A DNA stretch of 39,376 bases. Origin: Kofleriaceae bacterium (GTDB lineage: Bacteria > Myxococcota_A > Polyangia > Haliangiales > Haliangiaceae). A program made the position numbers and the translations under genes. Positions within the stretch are counted from its first letter, which is position 1; each line of letters opens with the position of its first letter. Below the pieces are notes generated by a model. The model saw nothing but the letters and a program-made list of their open reading frames with translations. It ran no database searches and had not been told where the DNA came from. Below are positions 16,526-23,620 of the stretch, one piece after another. The DNA lies in NCBI GenBank assembly GCA_018058095.1, contig JAGPCO010000073.1, positions 1-39,376 on the forward strand, given 5' to 3'.

Positions 16526-17735
16526 CGATCGGCACCACCGAGGCGCTGATCGGCGCCGTCCGGTAGCGGGCGTCGGTCGCCATGTCGCGGGTCAGGTGCG
16601 CGGCCAGGGCGAAGCCGCCCCAGGCCCCGGCCAGCACGATCGCCGCCGGCGTGCGCTCGTCGGTGTCGGCGTCGGCCACCACCACCGCCAGGGCACCAGC
16701 GGTGAGGCCGCCGAGGAACTCGCCCAGGCTGACGTAGGTCAGGCGCGAGCTCGACCACGTGAGCGAACGTCCGGTGTACATGCCGACGCCGACGCCGAGG
16801 TCGAGGCCGGCGGCGAGCAGGCCGACCACGGTGTCGGACTCGAGCTCGGGCTGCAGCACGAGCAGGCCCAGGCCCATGGTCATGAAGCCGTTGAAGCCCA
16901 TGACCCCGGCGAAGCGGGCCTGGGCCGGGGTCGGGTCGTACAGGTGCGCCAGGTACGTCCCGGCCGCGCCGCCCAGGGCCATCGTCGCCAGGCCGAAGCC
17001 CAGGTAGTTCTGGTTGACCTCGCCGTCGTCACACGTCTCGAAGCCCTGGCTGTCGATCCGGCACCCCCCGTCGATCTCGATGCCGAGCACCGGCGCGAGC
17101 AGCAGGCCGTTGGCCAGGCCGACCGTGATGCCGCTGCCGTAGGCCGACGCCATGCTGCTGGTGATGGTGCGGCCGCGCGTGCCGTACAGCGCGGCGGCGA
17201 ACCCGCCCAGCGTGGTGCCGGTGATGAGCAGCGTGCTGGTCTTGCCGTCCTCGATCCCGAGCAGGTCGTCGAACACGAAGCCGACCCAGATCGACGCCAG
17301 CGTCGAGGTCGACACGAAGCCGGCCCGGCCCGACTGCTTCTTGGGCCCGTCGACGCTGCGGCTGTCGTACTCGCGCGCCAGGCGGGCCAGCTCGGCCGCG
17401 GCGCCGCGCCGCTCGGCCTCGACCGACTGGCTGGCCACCGCCGCGAAGGCCGCCGCCGCCTGGTCCCACTGCTCCGTCAGCAGCAGCGCGAACGCGCGAT
17501 CGTAGGCGGCGCGCAGCTCGGGTGGATCGACCGGCGTCGGCGCCGCGGCCGGATCGAGCGCCGGCCCCGCCGGCACCACCTCGCCCGGCCCGGGTGGGGT
17601 GGCGGGGATCGGCGTCGGCGCCGGCGCTGGTGCTGGCACCGACGGCGGACTGGCGCCCGGTTGCGCCGCGGCGACCGAGGTGAGGATGGTCAGCACGACG
17701 ACGGCGATGCAGCTCCCCAGCGACGACGGCGACAT
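16479..17735 (-). CDS. exported membrane-associated protein, unknown function
   Basis: A 418-residue protein I do not recognise. The ATG at 17735 begins a Sec-type signal peptide (to about residue 24) followed by a Pro/Ala-rich linker. A short helical part (about 75-125) has TPR-like sequence (FALLLTEQWDQAAAAFAAVA). The rest is Gly/Ala/Leu-rich with many short hydrophobic stretches separated by polar turns (about 150-415), suggesting either an outer-membrane barrel or several short helices. TATGAT stands exactly six bases before the ATG. It lies 40 bases downstream of a lipoprotein gene in the same orientation; with the two upstream genes it forms an envelope cluster. Its start overlaps no other gene. 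Confidence 0.7.
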   Translation of the reverse strand: MSPSSLGSCIAVVVLTILTSVAAAQPGASPPSVPAPAPAPTPIPATPPGPGEVVPAGPALDPAAAPTPVDPPELRAAYDRAFALLLTEQWDQAAAAFAAVASQSVEAERRGAAAELARLAREYDSRSVDGPKKQSGRAGFVSTSTLASIWVGFVFDDLLGIEDGKTSTLLITGTTLGGFAAALYGTRGRTITSSMASAYGSGITVGLANGLLLAPVLGIEIDGGCRIDSQGFETCDDGEVNQNYLGFGLATMALGGAAGTYLAHLYDPTPAQARFAGVMGFNGFMTMGLGLLVLQPELESDTVVGLLAAGLDLGVGVGMYTGRSLTWSSSRLTYVSLGEFLGGLTAGALAVVVADADTDERTPAAIVLAGAWGGFALAAHLTRDMATDARYRTAPISASVVPIVTDGGGRGIGLAGAF

Positions 17736-17741
17736 GTGGCG

Positions 17742-17747
17742 ATCATA
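17742..17747 (-). promoter_or_regulatory. -10 hexamer TATGAT, leaderless candidate
   Basis: TATGAT on the minus strand, then CGCCAC, then the ATG at 17735. It is one mismatch from TATAAT and one of the clearest leaderless-type promoters in the window. Confidence 0.6.
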
Positions 17748-17775
17748 CCCGGATCGACCGCGCCGGCTGGCGCCG

Positions 17776-18324
17776 CTACTTGCTGACGCCGGCAAACCCT
17801 GGCAGCTCGACAGCAACCCCGGCCGCGCCGAAGACCTCGCCACCCCCCCCGTCGAGCCGGCGCCCGCCCAGGTCGAGGTACGCGCCGAGCGCGGCCGCGC
17901 CCAGCATGCCGAGCGCACCGCTGCCGTCGCCGGTCCCGGCCTGCACGCCGCCGAGGTGGCGACGCAGGCCGAGCCGGGCCAGGCCGCCCTGGGCCGGCTG
18001 TCCATCGGACGTGGCCCAGTACACCTCGGCACGCGCCCCGAGCCAGATCGAGGTGTGCGTCCACCGCGCCACTCGCCCGGCCAGCGCCAGGTAGGTGCCG
18101 TGGCTACGGCCGCGGCCGTCGACCGCTTCACCGACGTAGCCGGCCCCGAGGTCGATCGGCTCGGCCCCGCGTGGATCGAGCGCCGCGCTGCTCGCGCCGA
18201 TGGTGCCGCGCGTGCCGACGCCCGCCCCGGTCGCGACCGGACCGATGCCCGCCTGGCTCGGCGGCACCACACACGCCATCGCGGTCAACGCGAGCAGCGG
18301 CGCGGCGGCGGCGCGGTGGCTCAC
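17776..18324 (-). CDS. lipoprotein, probable envelope beta-barrel-like protein
   Basis: A 182-residue protein of unknown family. The GTG at 18324 overlaps the TGA of the upstream gene (GTGA, 4 bases), so the two are translationally coupled. It gives a signal peptide with a TAMAC lipobox (Cys about 18). The mature part has alternating Gly-rich and aromatic strands (GTYLALAGRVARWTHTSIWLGARAEVYW, GALGMLGAAALGAYLDLGG), resembling outer-membrane-type beta strands. The frame is open far upstream, but that extension lies antisense to nothing real and has no signal peptide. Its partner gene upstream has a similar overall look. Confidence 0.65.
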   Translation of the reverse strand: MSHRAAAAPLLALTAMACVVPPSQAGIGPVATGAGVGTRGTIGASSAALDPRGAEPIDLGAGYVGEAVDGRGRSHGTYLALAGRVARWTHTSIWLGARAEVYWATSDGQPAQGGLARLGLRRHLGGVQAGTGDGSGALGMLGAAALGAYLDLGGRRLDGGGGEVFGAAGVAVELPGFAGVSK

Positions 18325-19001
18325 TGCAGCACCGGCGAGGCGACCCGCAGCTTGAGGCCACCACCGACGAAGGTCTGCTCGGAGTCGACGCCGTCGCCGC
18401 CGAGCTCGTCGTGGTGCCGGTACAGCTCGAGCGCGAGGGCCAGCCGGGTCCGGCCATAGCGACGCGCCAGCTCGCCCCCGGCGCGGAGCTGACTGCCGCT
18501 GGTGCGCTGGTTCCCCTCCGACACGATCTCGTAGTACTGACCGTAGGCGCCGCCGTACACCGACCACCGATCGGTGCCGTAGCCGACCTGGAGGTCGGCG
18601 ATGCCGCCGAACAACCCGCCGCCGCCGCCGCCGAAGCCGAGCCCGGCCAGGGCCACCGCGATCGAGACCGGGCCGACGTTGATCCGGGGCCGAAGGTACG
18701 GGAACGCGCCGAAGGCATTGAGCACGCCGCCGTCGACCTCTTGCTGGACCTGGGTCACGGCGATGCCGAGATCGAGCGAGAACACCCGGCGGAGCAGCAG
18801 CGAGCCCGAGCCGTCGAACTGCGCGGTCTGGCGGCCGCGCCCGGCGGCCAGCCCGGCCGCCCCGTGCAGCTGGACGCCCTGAGACCGGACCGGCTCGTCG
18901 GGCCCGTAGGGATGGAGCGCGCCGGTGCCAAGGCCCATCACCGGGGCCGCGCAGCTGGCCGCGGCCAGGCAAGACAGGACGACGAAGCGAGGGCCGAGCA
19001 C
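18321..19001 (-). CDS. lipoprotein with outer-membrane-like beta strands
   Basis: A 226-residue protein of no recognised family. The GTG at 19001 is preferred because it gives a compact lipoprotein signal peptide (AAASC, Cys about 17) and has TATCCT seven bases upstream; a GTG at 19040 is also possible. The mature part alternates strands such as SLLLRRVFSLDLGIAVTQ, VGPVSIAVALAGLGF, WSVYGGAYGQYYEIVSE and RTRLALALELYRHHDEL, a pattern like an outer-membrane beta-barrel or a porin-like fold. It is first in a three-gene minus-strand cluster with 18324 (4-base overlap) and 17735. A structural envelope role is inferred. Confidence 0.65.
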   Translation of the reverse strand: MLGPRFVVLSCLAAASCAAPVMGLGTGALHPYGPDEPVRSQGVQLHGAAGLAAGRGRQTAQFDGSGSLLLRRVFSLDLGIAVTQVQQEVDGGVLNAFGAFPYLRPRINVGPVSIAVALAGLGFGGGGGGLFGGIADLQVGYGTDRWSVYGGAYGQYYEIVSEGNQRTSGSQLRAGGELARRYGRTRLALALELYRHHDELGGDGVDSEQTFVGGGLKLRVASPVLQ

Positions 19002-19008
19002 GGGCGCC

Positions 19009-19014
19009 AGGATA
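19009..19014 (-). promoter_or_regulatory. -10 hexamer TATCCT before the envelope cluster
   Basis: TATCCT on the minus strand lies seven bases before the GTG at 19001. It is the likely promoter of the three-gene cluster and supports that start over the one at 19040. Confidence 0.5.
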
Positions 19015-19166
19015 GCAACCACCGTGCCGCGCCTTGCCACCCGCAGGCGACCGGACCCTGGTCACGTCCACGCCGGCGCGGGCCGTGGTTGTCGCCGCCG
19101 CACCACACCCACATGGCGGCCATGTCGCGGGCGGCGGCGCGACCCGGATGTCGTGGTGCACGCTTC

Positions 19167-19190
19167 GCCTGAGCCGCCAGCGCTGGCGCG
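19167..19190 (-). repeat. interspersed palindromic element, copy 2
   Basis: Read on the minus strand, this 24-base element matches the copy at 491-514 at 22 positions. The core is again the perfect palindrome CGCCAGCGCTGGCG (19175-19188). It lies about 60 bases past the kup stop codon. Confidence 0.5.
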
Positions 19191-19202
19191 CCGGTCAGGG
19201 CC

Positions 19203-19240
19203 CGGTCATGAACGAAGAGCGACCGAGTTGTTCATGACCG
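19203..19240. terminator. perfect 11-bp inverted repeat just past kup
   Basis: CGGTCATGAAC (19203-19213) and GTTCATGACCG (19230-19240) flank a 16-base spacer, starting 8 bases after the kup stop. The stem is AT-richer than its surroundings and no U-run follows. It may be a Rho-independent-type terminator, an mRNA-stabilising hairpin or an operator. The rest of the 19002-19247 gap shows only the palindromic element. Confidence 0.4.
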
Positions 19241-19247
19241 CCCTTGC

Positions 19248-21203
19248 TCACAGCTCGATCTGCACGCCCAGCTCGACCACCCGTCCGGGTGGCAGCGCGA
19301 AGAAGTCGGTCGGCGGGCGCGCGTTGCGGGCCAGGAACGAGAACAGCTTCTTGCGCCAGCGCGCCAGCGGCGAGGCACCGGTGGTCAGGAGCGACTGCCG
19401 GCCCAGGTAGTAGGTGGTGGTGGACTCGTCGAGCTGGACCCCGTGCTGGGCGCACCGGGCCAGCAGGCGGGGCACGTCGGGGTTCTGCATGAACCCGACG
19501 CGGGCCACGACCCGGAAGAAGCCCTGGCCGAGCTCGCGCACCGTGAGCGCCGAGTTGCCGGTCACCCACGGCACCGGCTCGGTCGCGATCGAGAGCAGCA
19601 CCACCTGCTTGTGCAGCACCTGGTTGTGCTTGAGGTGGTGCAGCATGACGTTGGGGATGCCAGTCGGCGACGACGCCATGAACACCGCGGTGCCGCGCAC
19701 CCGCACCGTCGGCGTCTCTGCCAGGTCGGCCACGAAGACCTCGTCGGGCAGCGCGCCCTGCTCGAGCGCGGCCGACAGGGCCAGCCGCCCGTACCACCAG
19801 GTGGTCATCACCACCAGCACGCCCAGCCCGATCGCCAGCGGGAACCAGCCGCCATCGGCGATCTTGGCGGTGTTGGCGCCGAGGAAGGCAAGGTCGAACA
19901 GCACGAACAGCGCGACCAGCGGGACCAGCTGCCGGCGCGACCAGCCCCACACGCCGAGCGCGACCTTGGCGAACAGCCAGGTGGTGATCAGCATGGTCCC
20001 GGTGACGGCGATGCCGTAGGCGGCGGCCAGGCCCGAGCTGGACCGGAACTGCAGCACCAGGGCGACGCAGCCGACCATGAGCAGCCAGTTGACCTCGGGC
20101 ACGTAGATCTGCCCCTCGTGCTTGGCGCTGGTGTGGATGACCGAGATCCGCGGCAGGTAGCCCAGCTGCACCGCCTGCCGGGTCAGCGAGAACGCGCCGG
20201 AGATGAGCGCCTGCGACGCGATGATGGCCGCCGCCGTCGCCAGCACCACCTGCGGGTAGATCCACCAGCCGTCGACCAGCTCGAAGAACGGGTTGACCAC
20301 CGAGCCGACCGGGCGCGACAGGAACAGCGCGCCCTGGCCGAAGTAGTTGAGGACCAGGCCGGGCAAGACCACGACGTACCAGGCCAGGCGGATCGGCCCG
20401 CGCCCGAAGTGGCCCATGTCGGCGTACAGCGCCTCGCCGCCGGTCACCACCAGGAACACCGATCCGAGCAACAGGAAGCCGTGCCAGCCGTGGCCGGCCA
20501 TGAACCGCACCGCGTGGTGCGGCGACAGCGCGGCCAGCACCTCGGGCGCCTGGACGATCCACGACACGCCCTCGACCCCGAGCACGCCGAACCACACCAG
20601 CATGATCCACCCGAACACGCCGCCGATGCGATGGGTGCCGAAGCGCTGCACGGCGAACAGCGCGATCAGGATGCCGCAGGCGATGGGGACGATCGCCGGG
20701 GCCAGCCCGTCGGCGGCGACCGCCAGGCCTTCGACCGCGCCGAGCACGGAGATGGCCGGGGTGATCACGCCGTCGCCGTACAGCAGGCCGGCGCCGATCA
20801 TGGCCAGCACCGCGGTGGCGCCGAGCGCGCCCGGGGCCAGCCGCTTGCCGCGCGGGGCCAGGGCCGCCAGGGCCAGGATGCCACCCTCGCCCTTGTTGTC
20901 GGCGCGCAGCACGAACGTGAGGTACTTGACGATCACCACCAGGAACAGCGACCACAGCACCAGCGACAGCACGCCGAGCACGTTGTCGGGCGTCGGCGTC
21001 ACCGCGTGCGGCGAGGCCGGGTAGGCCAGGCACTCCTTGAGCGCGTACAGCGGCGACGTGCCGATGTCGCCGTACACCACGCCGAGCGCGGCCAGGGACA
21101 GGCCGGCCAGCTCGCGCCGGCCGCGCGGGGCGCCGTGGCCGCCATGGGTGGCGGAGCTGGTGGAGGCGCGGGATCGCGGGCCGGTCGACGGAGCGGTGGA
21201 CAT
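19248..21203 (-). CDS. kup: Kup low-affinity potassium uptake transporter
   Basis: A 651-residue protein matching the Kup/HAK/KUP family (E. coli Kup is 622). It imports K+ across the inner membrane, probably with protons. After a hydrophilic N-terminal tail of about 30 residues comes the family signature GVVYGDIGTSPLYALKE, then GEGGILALAAL, GDGVITPAISVLGAVEG, TGGEALYADMGHFGR and LVLNYFGQGAL, with about 12 membrane helices up to about residue 460. A hydrophilic cytoplasmic C-terminal domain follows (about 465-651). It diverges from a small membrane protein gene and a KdpDE-type two-component pair, which may control it. The ATG at 21203 has no obvious Shine-Dalgarno. Confidence 0.96.
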   Translation of the reverse strand: MSTAPSTGPRSRASTSSATHGGHGAPRGRRELAGLSLAALGVVYGDIGTSPLYALKECLAYPASPHAVTPTPDNVLGVLSLVLWSLFLVVIVKYLTFVLRADNKGEGGILALAALAPRGKRLAPGALGATAVLAMIGAGLLYGDGVITPAISVLGAVEGLAVAADGLAPAIVPIACGILIALFAVQRFGTHRIGGVFGWIMLVWFGVLGVEGVSWIVQAPEVLAALSPHHAVRFMAGHGWHGFLLLGSVFLVVTGGEALYADMGHFGRGPIRLAWYVVVLPGLVLNYFGQGALFLSRPVGSVVNPFFELVDGWWIYPQVVLATAAAIIASQALISGAFSLTRQAVQLGYLPRISVIHTSAKHEGQIYVPEVNWLLMVGCVALVLQFRSSSGLAAAYGIAVTGTMLITTWLFAKVALGVWGWSRRQLVPLVALFVLFDLAFLGANTAKIADGGWFPLAIGLGVLVVMTTWWYGRLALSAALEQGALPDEVFVADLAETPTVRVRGTAVFMASSPTGIPNVMLHHLKHNQVLHKQVVLLSIATEPVPWVTGNSALTVRELGQGFFRVVARVGFMQNPDVPRLLARCAQHGVQLDESTTTYYLGRQSLLTTGASPLARWRKKLFSFLARNARPPTDFFALPPGRVVELGVQIEL

Positions 21204-21230
21204 GGCGTCCGCAGATGTAGCGGGCCGGCC

Positions 21231-21269
21231 ATCAAGATGGCGTTAAGGCCGGGTTTTCACCGTCTTGAT
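21231..21269. promoter_or_regulatory. inverted repeat in the kup / kdpDE-side divergent region
   Basis: ATCAAGATGG (21231-21240) and CCGTCTTGAT (21260-21269) match as a dyad at 9 of 10 positions with a 19-base spacer. It fills most of the 90-base gap between the two divergent starts. A dimeric regulator binding here could control both sides; KdpE from this locus is the obvious candidate, by inference only. Confidence 0.4.
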
Positions 21270-21293
21270 CGCGGGTTGCGTATCACCATCGCC

Positions 21294-21575
21294 ATGGGCC
21301 CGTACCGCACCCCGCCGCCGCGCACGCCGCCGCCGCCGCGCCCGCCGCCGCCGTTCGAGGAGGTCTTCCTGGCCTGGGCCACGCTCGCCCTGGGCGGGCT
21401 GCGAGTCGCGCTGGCGCTGGTCGGCCACGAGCCGTTCACCGCCGAACCGACCGTGGCCCTCGGGTTGATGCTGCTCGGCGGGATCGCGCTCGTCCGGACC
21501 GAGCGAAGCCGACGCGGGTCGCCGAAGGCGGCCCCCGACGAAGCCGCGAAGGCAGGAACGGACGAAGTACGGTAG
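21294..21575 (+). CDS. small proline-rich two-helix membrane protein
   Basis: A 93-residue protein I do not recognise. The N-terminus (2-22) is a proline/arginine tract. Two hydrophobic segments follow (FLAWATLALGGLRVALALVG at about 26-45 and VALGLMLLGGIALV at about 54-67), then a charged C-terminal tail. Both ends would be on the same side, likely the cytoplasm. It diverges from kup and precedes the KdpD-like kinase by 97 bases in the same orientation, so it might belong to the potassium response. It does not resemble KdpF by length or sequence. The reading frame is long upstream because it is antisense to kup. The ATG at 21294 was chosen as the first codon outside the divergent region. Confidence 0.6.
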   Translation: MGPYRTPPPRTPPPPRPPPPFEEVFLAWATLALGGLRVALALVGHEPFTAEPTVALGLMLLGGIALVRTERSRRGSPKAAPDEAAKAGTDEVR

Positions 21576-21627
21576 ACGGGGGCGGGACCTGAACGGGGCA
21601 GCCCCCGCGCGAGCGTGGCGCCGTGGT

Positions 21628-21643
21628 CCCGGCCGCGGCCGGG
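21628..21643. promoter_or_regulatory. 16-bp perfect GC palindrome upstream of the KdpD-like gene
   Basis: CCCGGCCGCGGCCGGG is a perfect palindrome ending 17 bases before the TAGAGT element. It could be an operator, but all-GC palindromes arise easily at this base composition. Confidence 0.25.
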
Positions 21644-21660
21644 GCGAGCCCGACCAGGAG

Positions 21661-21666
21661 TAGAGT
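21661..21666 (+). promoter_or_regulatory. -10-like TAGAGT before the KdpD-like GTG start
   Basis: TAGAGT lies six bases before the GTG at 21673. AGGAG ends at 21660, 12 bases from the GTG, which is rather far for a Shine-Dalgarno. Confidence 0.4.
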
Positions 21667-21672
21667 GCCGGG

Positions 21673-22758
21673 GTGACCGCCACCCTGCTCCTGCCCGCGC
21701 TGGCGGTGGCCGCGGTCACCGCCCTCGGCCTGGTCACCTTCCCGACCCTGGCCGAGGTCGACCTCGCGATGCTGTACCTGGTGGCGATCGCGCTGGCGTC
21801 GCTGCGCGGTCGGCTGCCGGCGCTGGTCGCCGCCTCGCTGGCGGTGGCGGCGTTCGACTTCTGCTTCGTGCCGCCGCGCTTCACCTTCGTCATCGCCGAC
21901 CCGCGCCACGGCATCACCTTCGCGGTCATGGTCGCGACCGGCCTGGCCATCGCCACCCTGGCCGAGCGCGCCCGCCGCCACGACGCCGCCGCCCGCGACG
22001 CCCGCGGCCGGGCCGAGCGCGAGGAGCTCCGCAGCGCGATCCTGTCGTCGGTGTCGCACGACCTGCGCACGCCGCTGGCGGTCATCCTCGGCGGCGCGAC
22101 CTCGCTGCGCGACGACGGCGACCGGCTCGGGCCGGAGGCGCGGGCCGAGCTGCTCGACACCGTCATCACCGAGAGCGCCCGCCTCGAGCGGGTGCTCGGC
22201 AACCTGCTGGCCATGACCCGGGTCGAGACCGGCCTGCAGCCCCGGCGCGAGTGGGTCCCGGTCGAGGAGCTGGTCGGCTCCGCGTTGCGCCGCGCCGGCG
22301 TCGACGGTCCCGACGTCGCCACGCTCGAGCTCGAGCCCGAGCTGAGCCTGTCGGTCGACCCGGTCCTGTTCGAGCAGGTCCTGATCAACCTGCTCGACAA
22401 CGCGATCCGGCACGGCCGGCCGCCGATCCGGATCGTCGCCCGCGGCCACGACGGCGGCGCCGAGGTCGTGGTCGAGGACCACGGCCCCGGCGTGCCGGTC
22501 GACGCCCGCGCGCTGGTGTTCGACAAGTTCGCGCGTGCCGGTGCGTCGCGCGGGGTCGGGCTCGGCCTGGCCATCGCCCGCGGCGTGGTCGCCGCCCACG
22601 GCGGCACCATCGAGGTCGAGGCCGCGGCCAGCGGTGGCGCCCGCTTCGTCATCCGCCTGCCGTCGGCGCCGGCGCCGGTGCCGCTGGAGCCGACCCCCTC
22701 GGCCCCGACCGCCCCGACCGCCCCACCCGTGACCGAGCGGAAGCCCGACCATGCCTGA
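21673..22758 (+). CDS. KdpD-type sensor histidine kinase, short form
   Basis: A 361-residue kinase matching only the C-terminal half of KdpD (E. coli KdpD is 894). Membrane segments (about 4-95) include the KdpD-specific FDFCFVPPRFTFVIADPRHG loop of the DUF4118 region. Then come the HisKA H-box VSHDLRTPL (His129), the N-box NLLDNAIRHG (Asn243), EDHGPGVP and the GVGLGLAIARG G-box, and a Pro/Thr tail. The N-terminal KdpD/Usp domains and the GAF-like domain of the long form are absent, so sensing must rely on the membrane part. It phosphorylates the KdpE encoded next; the genes overlap by 8 bases. No kdpFABC genes are in the window; kup is the neighbouring transporter. Confidence 0.92.
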   Translation: MTATLLLPALAVAAVTALGLVTFPTLAEVDLAMLYLVAIALASLRGRLPALVAASLAVAAFDFCFVPPRFTFVIADPRHGITFAVMVATGLAIATLAERARRHDAAARDARGRAEREELRSAILSSVSHDLRTPLAVILGGATSLRDDGDRLGPEARAELLDTVITESARLERVLGNLLAMTRVETGLQPRREWVPVEELVGSALRRAGVDGPDVATLELEPELSLSVDPVLFEQVLINLLDNAIRHGRPPIRIVARGHDGGAEVVVEDHGPGVPVDARALVFDKFARAGASRGVGLGLAIARGVVAAHGGTIEVEAAASGGARFVIRLPSAPAPVPLEPTPSAPTAPTAPPVTERKPDHA

Positions 22759-23461
22759 TCCCGCCGCCAACCCGACCATCCTCGTCGTCGAGGATGAGCT
22801 CGGCATGCGCCGCCTCCTGCGCGCGACGTTGACCAGCAACGGCTTCGGCGTCGTCGAGGCCTCGACCGTGGCCGACGGCGCGCGCGCCGCCGCCGGCGCC
22901 AGCCTGGTCCTGCTCGATCTCGGCCTGCCCGACGGCGACGGCCTGACGCTGGTGCGCGAGCTGCGGGCGTGGACCGCGGTCCCCATCGTCGTCCTGTCCG
23001 CGCGCGGGCGGGAGGCCGACAAGGTCGAGGCCCTCGACGCCGGCGCCGACGACTACCTGACCAAGCCGTTCGGGGTCGGCGAGCTGCTGGCCCGGGTCCG
23101 CGCCGCCCTGCGTCGGGCCCCGCCCGGCACCGACGCGGCCGGCGGGGTGCTCGAGCTCGGCCCCATCCGCATCGACCATCCACGCCACGAGGTCCACGTC
23201 GAGGGCCGGCTGGTCCACCTCACGCCGATCGAGTTCCGCCTGCTGGCGTGCCTGGCCCAGCACGTCGACCGGGTCCTGACCCACCGCGCGCTGCTCAAGC
23301 AGGTGTGGGGCGCCGAGGCGGTCGAGCACACGCACTACCTGCGAGTGCACATGGCAGCGCTGCGCAAGAAGGTCGAGCCGGATCCGGCCCGGCCGCGCTG
23401 GCTGCTGACGGAGCCCGGCGTGGGTTATCGCCTGCACGCCGAGGCCGGCGACCAGCCATGA
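22751..23461 (+). CDS. kdpE: KdpE-type response regulator (OmpR family)
   Basis: A 236-residue response regulator. The receiver domain (about 8-120) has the acidic pair ED (14-15), the phospho-acceptor Asp56 in LLDLGLP, Ser83 and Lys105 in LTKPF. The C-terminal winged helix (about 135-230) carries LTPIEFRLLACL, QVWGAEAVEHTHYLRVHMAALRKKVEPDPARPRWLLTEPGVGYRL, which follows E. coli KdpE closely. It should bind promoter DNA as a phosphorylated dimer. In E. coli the target is kdpFABC; here the divergent kup promoter with its inverted repeat is the nearest candidate. The start overlaps the kinase gene, indicating coupled translation. Confidence 0.94.
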   Translation: MPDPAANPTILVVEDELGMRRLLRATLTSNGFGVVEASTVADGARAAAGASLVLLDLGLPDGDGLTLVRELRAWTAVPIVVLSARGREADKVEALDAGADDYLTKPFGVGELLARVRAALRRAPPGTDAAGGVLELGPIRIDHPRHEVHVEGRLVHLTPIEFRLLACLAQHVDRVLTHRALLKQVWGAEAVEHTHYLRVHMAALRKKVEPDPARPRWLLTEPGVGYRLHAEAGDQP

Positions 23462-23485
23462 CCCCGCCACGCCGGTGAACACCGC

Positions 23486-23502
23486 TGCTCCATCCTGGAG
23501 CA
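23486..23502 (+). promoter_or_regulatory. enhancer-like dyad site 1 (sigma54 UAS candidate)
   Basis: TGCTCCATCCTGGAGCA is a perfect 7-bp dyad around three bases. It lies about 106 bp upstream of the predicted sigma54 start. The second site, 21 bp on, matches at 13 of 17 positions. Because it forms a hairpin 24 bases past kdpE it could instead be a terminator, but there is no U-run. Confidence 0.55.
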
Positions 23503-23506
23503 GGGC

Positions 23507-23523
23507 TGCTGCATGGTCGAGCA
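23507..23523 (+). promoter_or_regulatory. enhancer-like dyad site 2 (sigma54 UAS candidate)
   Basis: TGCTGCATGGTCGAGCA repeats site 1 (pattern TGCTnCATnnTnGAGCA) exactly 21 bp downstream, two helical turns, so both sites face the same side of the DNA. Its centre is about 85 bp upstream of the predicted start. Confidence 0.55.
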
Positions 23524-23573
23524 GGGCCGCGGCTCCTCGACGGTAAGTGGGCGGGACCATGGGGGCCGTGACC

Positions 23574-23589
23574 TGGCATCCGGGCTGCA
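23574..23589 (+). promoter_or_regulatory. sigma54 (-24/-12) promoter
   Basis: TGGCATCCGGGCTGCA has the invariant GG (23575-23576) and GC (23587-23588) separated by exactly 10 bases, with TGGCA and TGCA around them as in the TGGCAC-N5-TTGCW consensus. A start near 23600 would give a leader of about 20 bases with the GGAGG ribosome-binding site before the ATG at 23621. Confidence 0.7.
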
Positions 23590-23620
23590 CAACCTCCCCT
23601 CGTCCCGCGAGGAGGTCTGC

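Noticed and set aside
21628-21643. 16-bp GC palindrome as a confident operator
   Set aside because: All-GC palindromes are expected fairly often at this base composition; it is listed only with low confidence.
23485-23503. Hairpin CTGCTCCA/TGGAGCAG as an intrinsic terminator of kdpE
   Set aside because: There is no U-run, and a second copy of the dyad 21 bp on with a sigma54 promoter downstream favours an enhancer site. Termination is not excluded.
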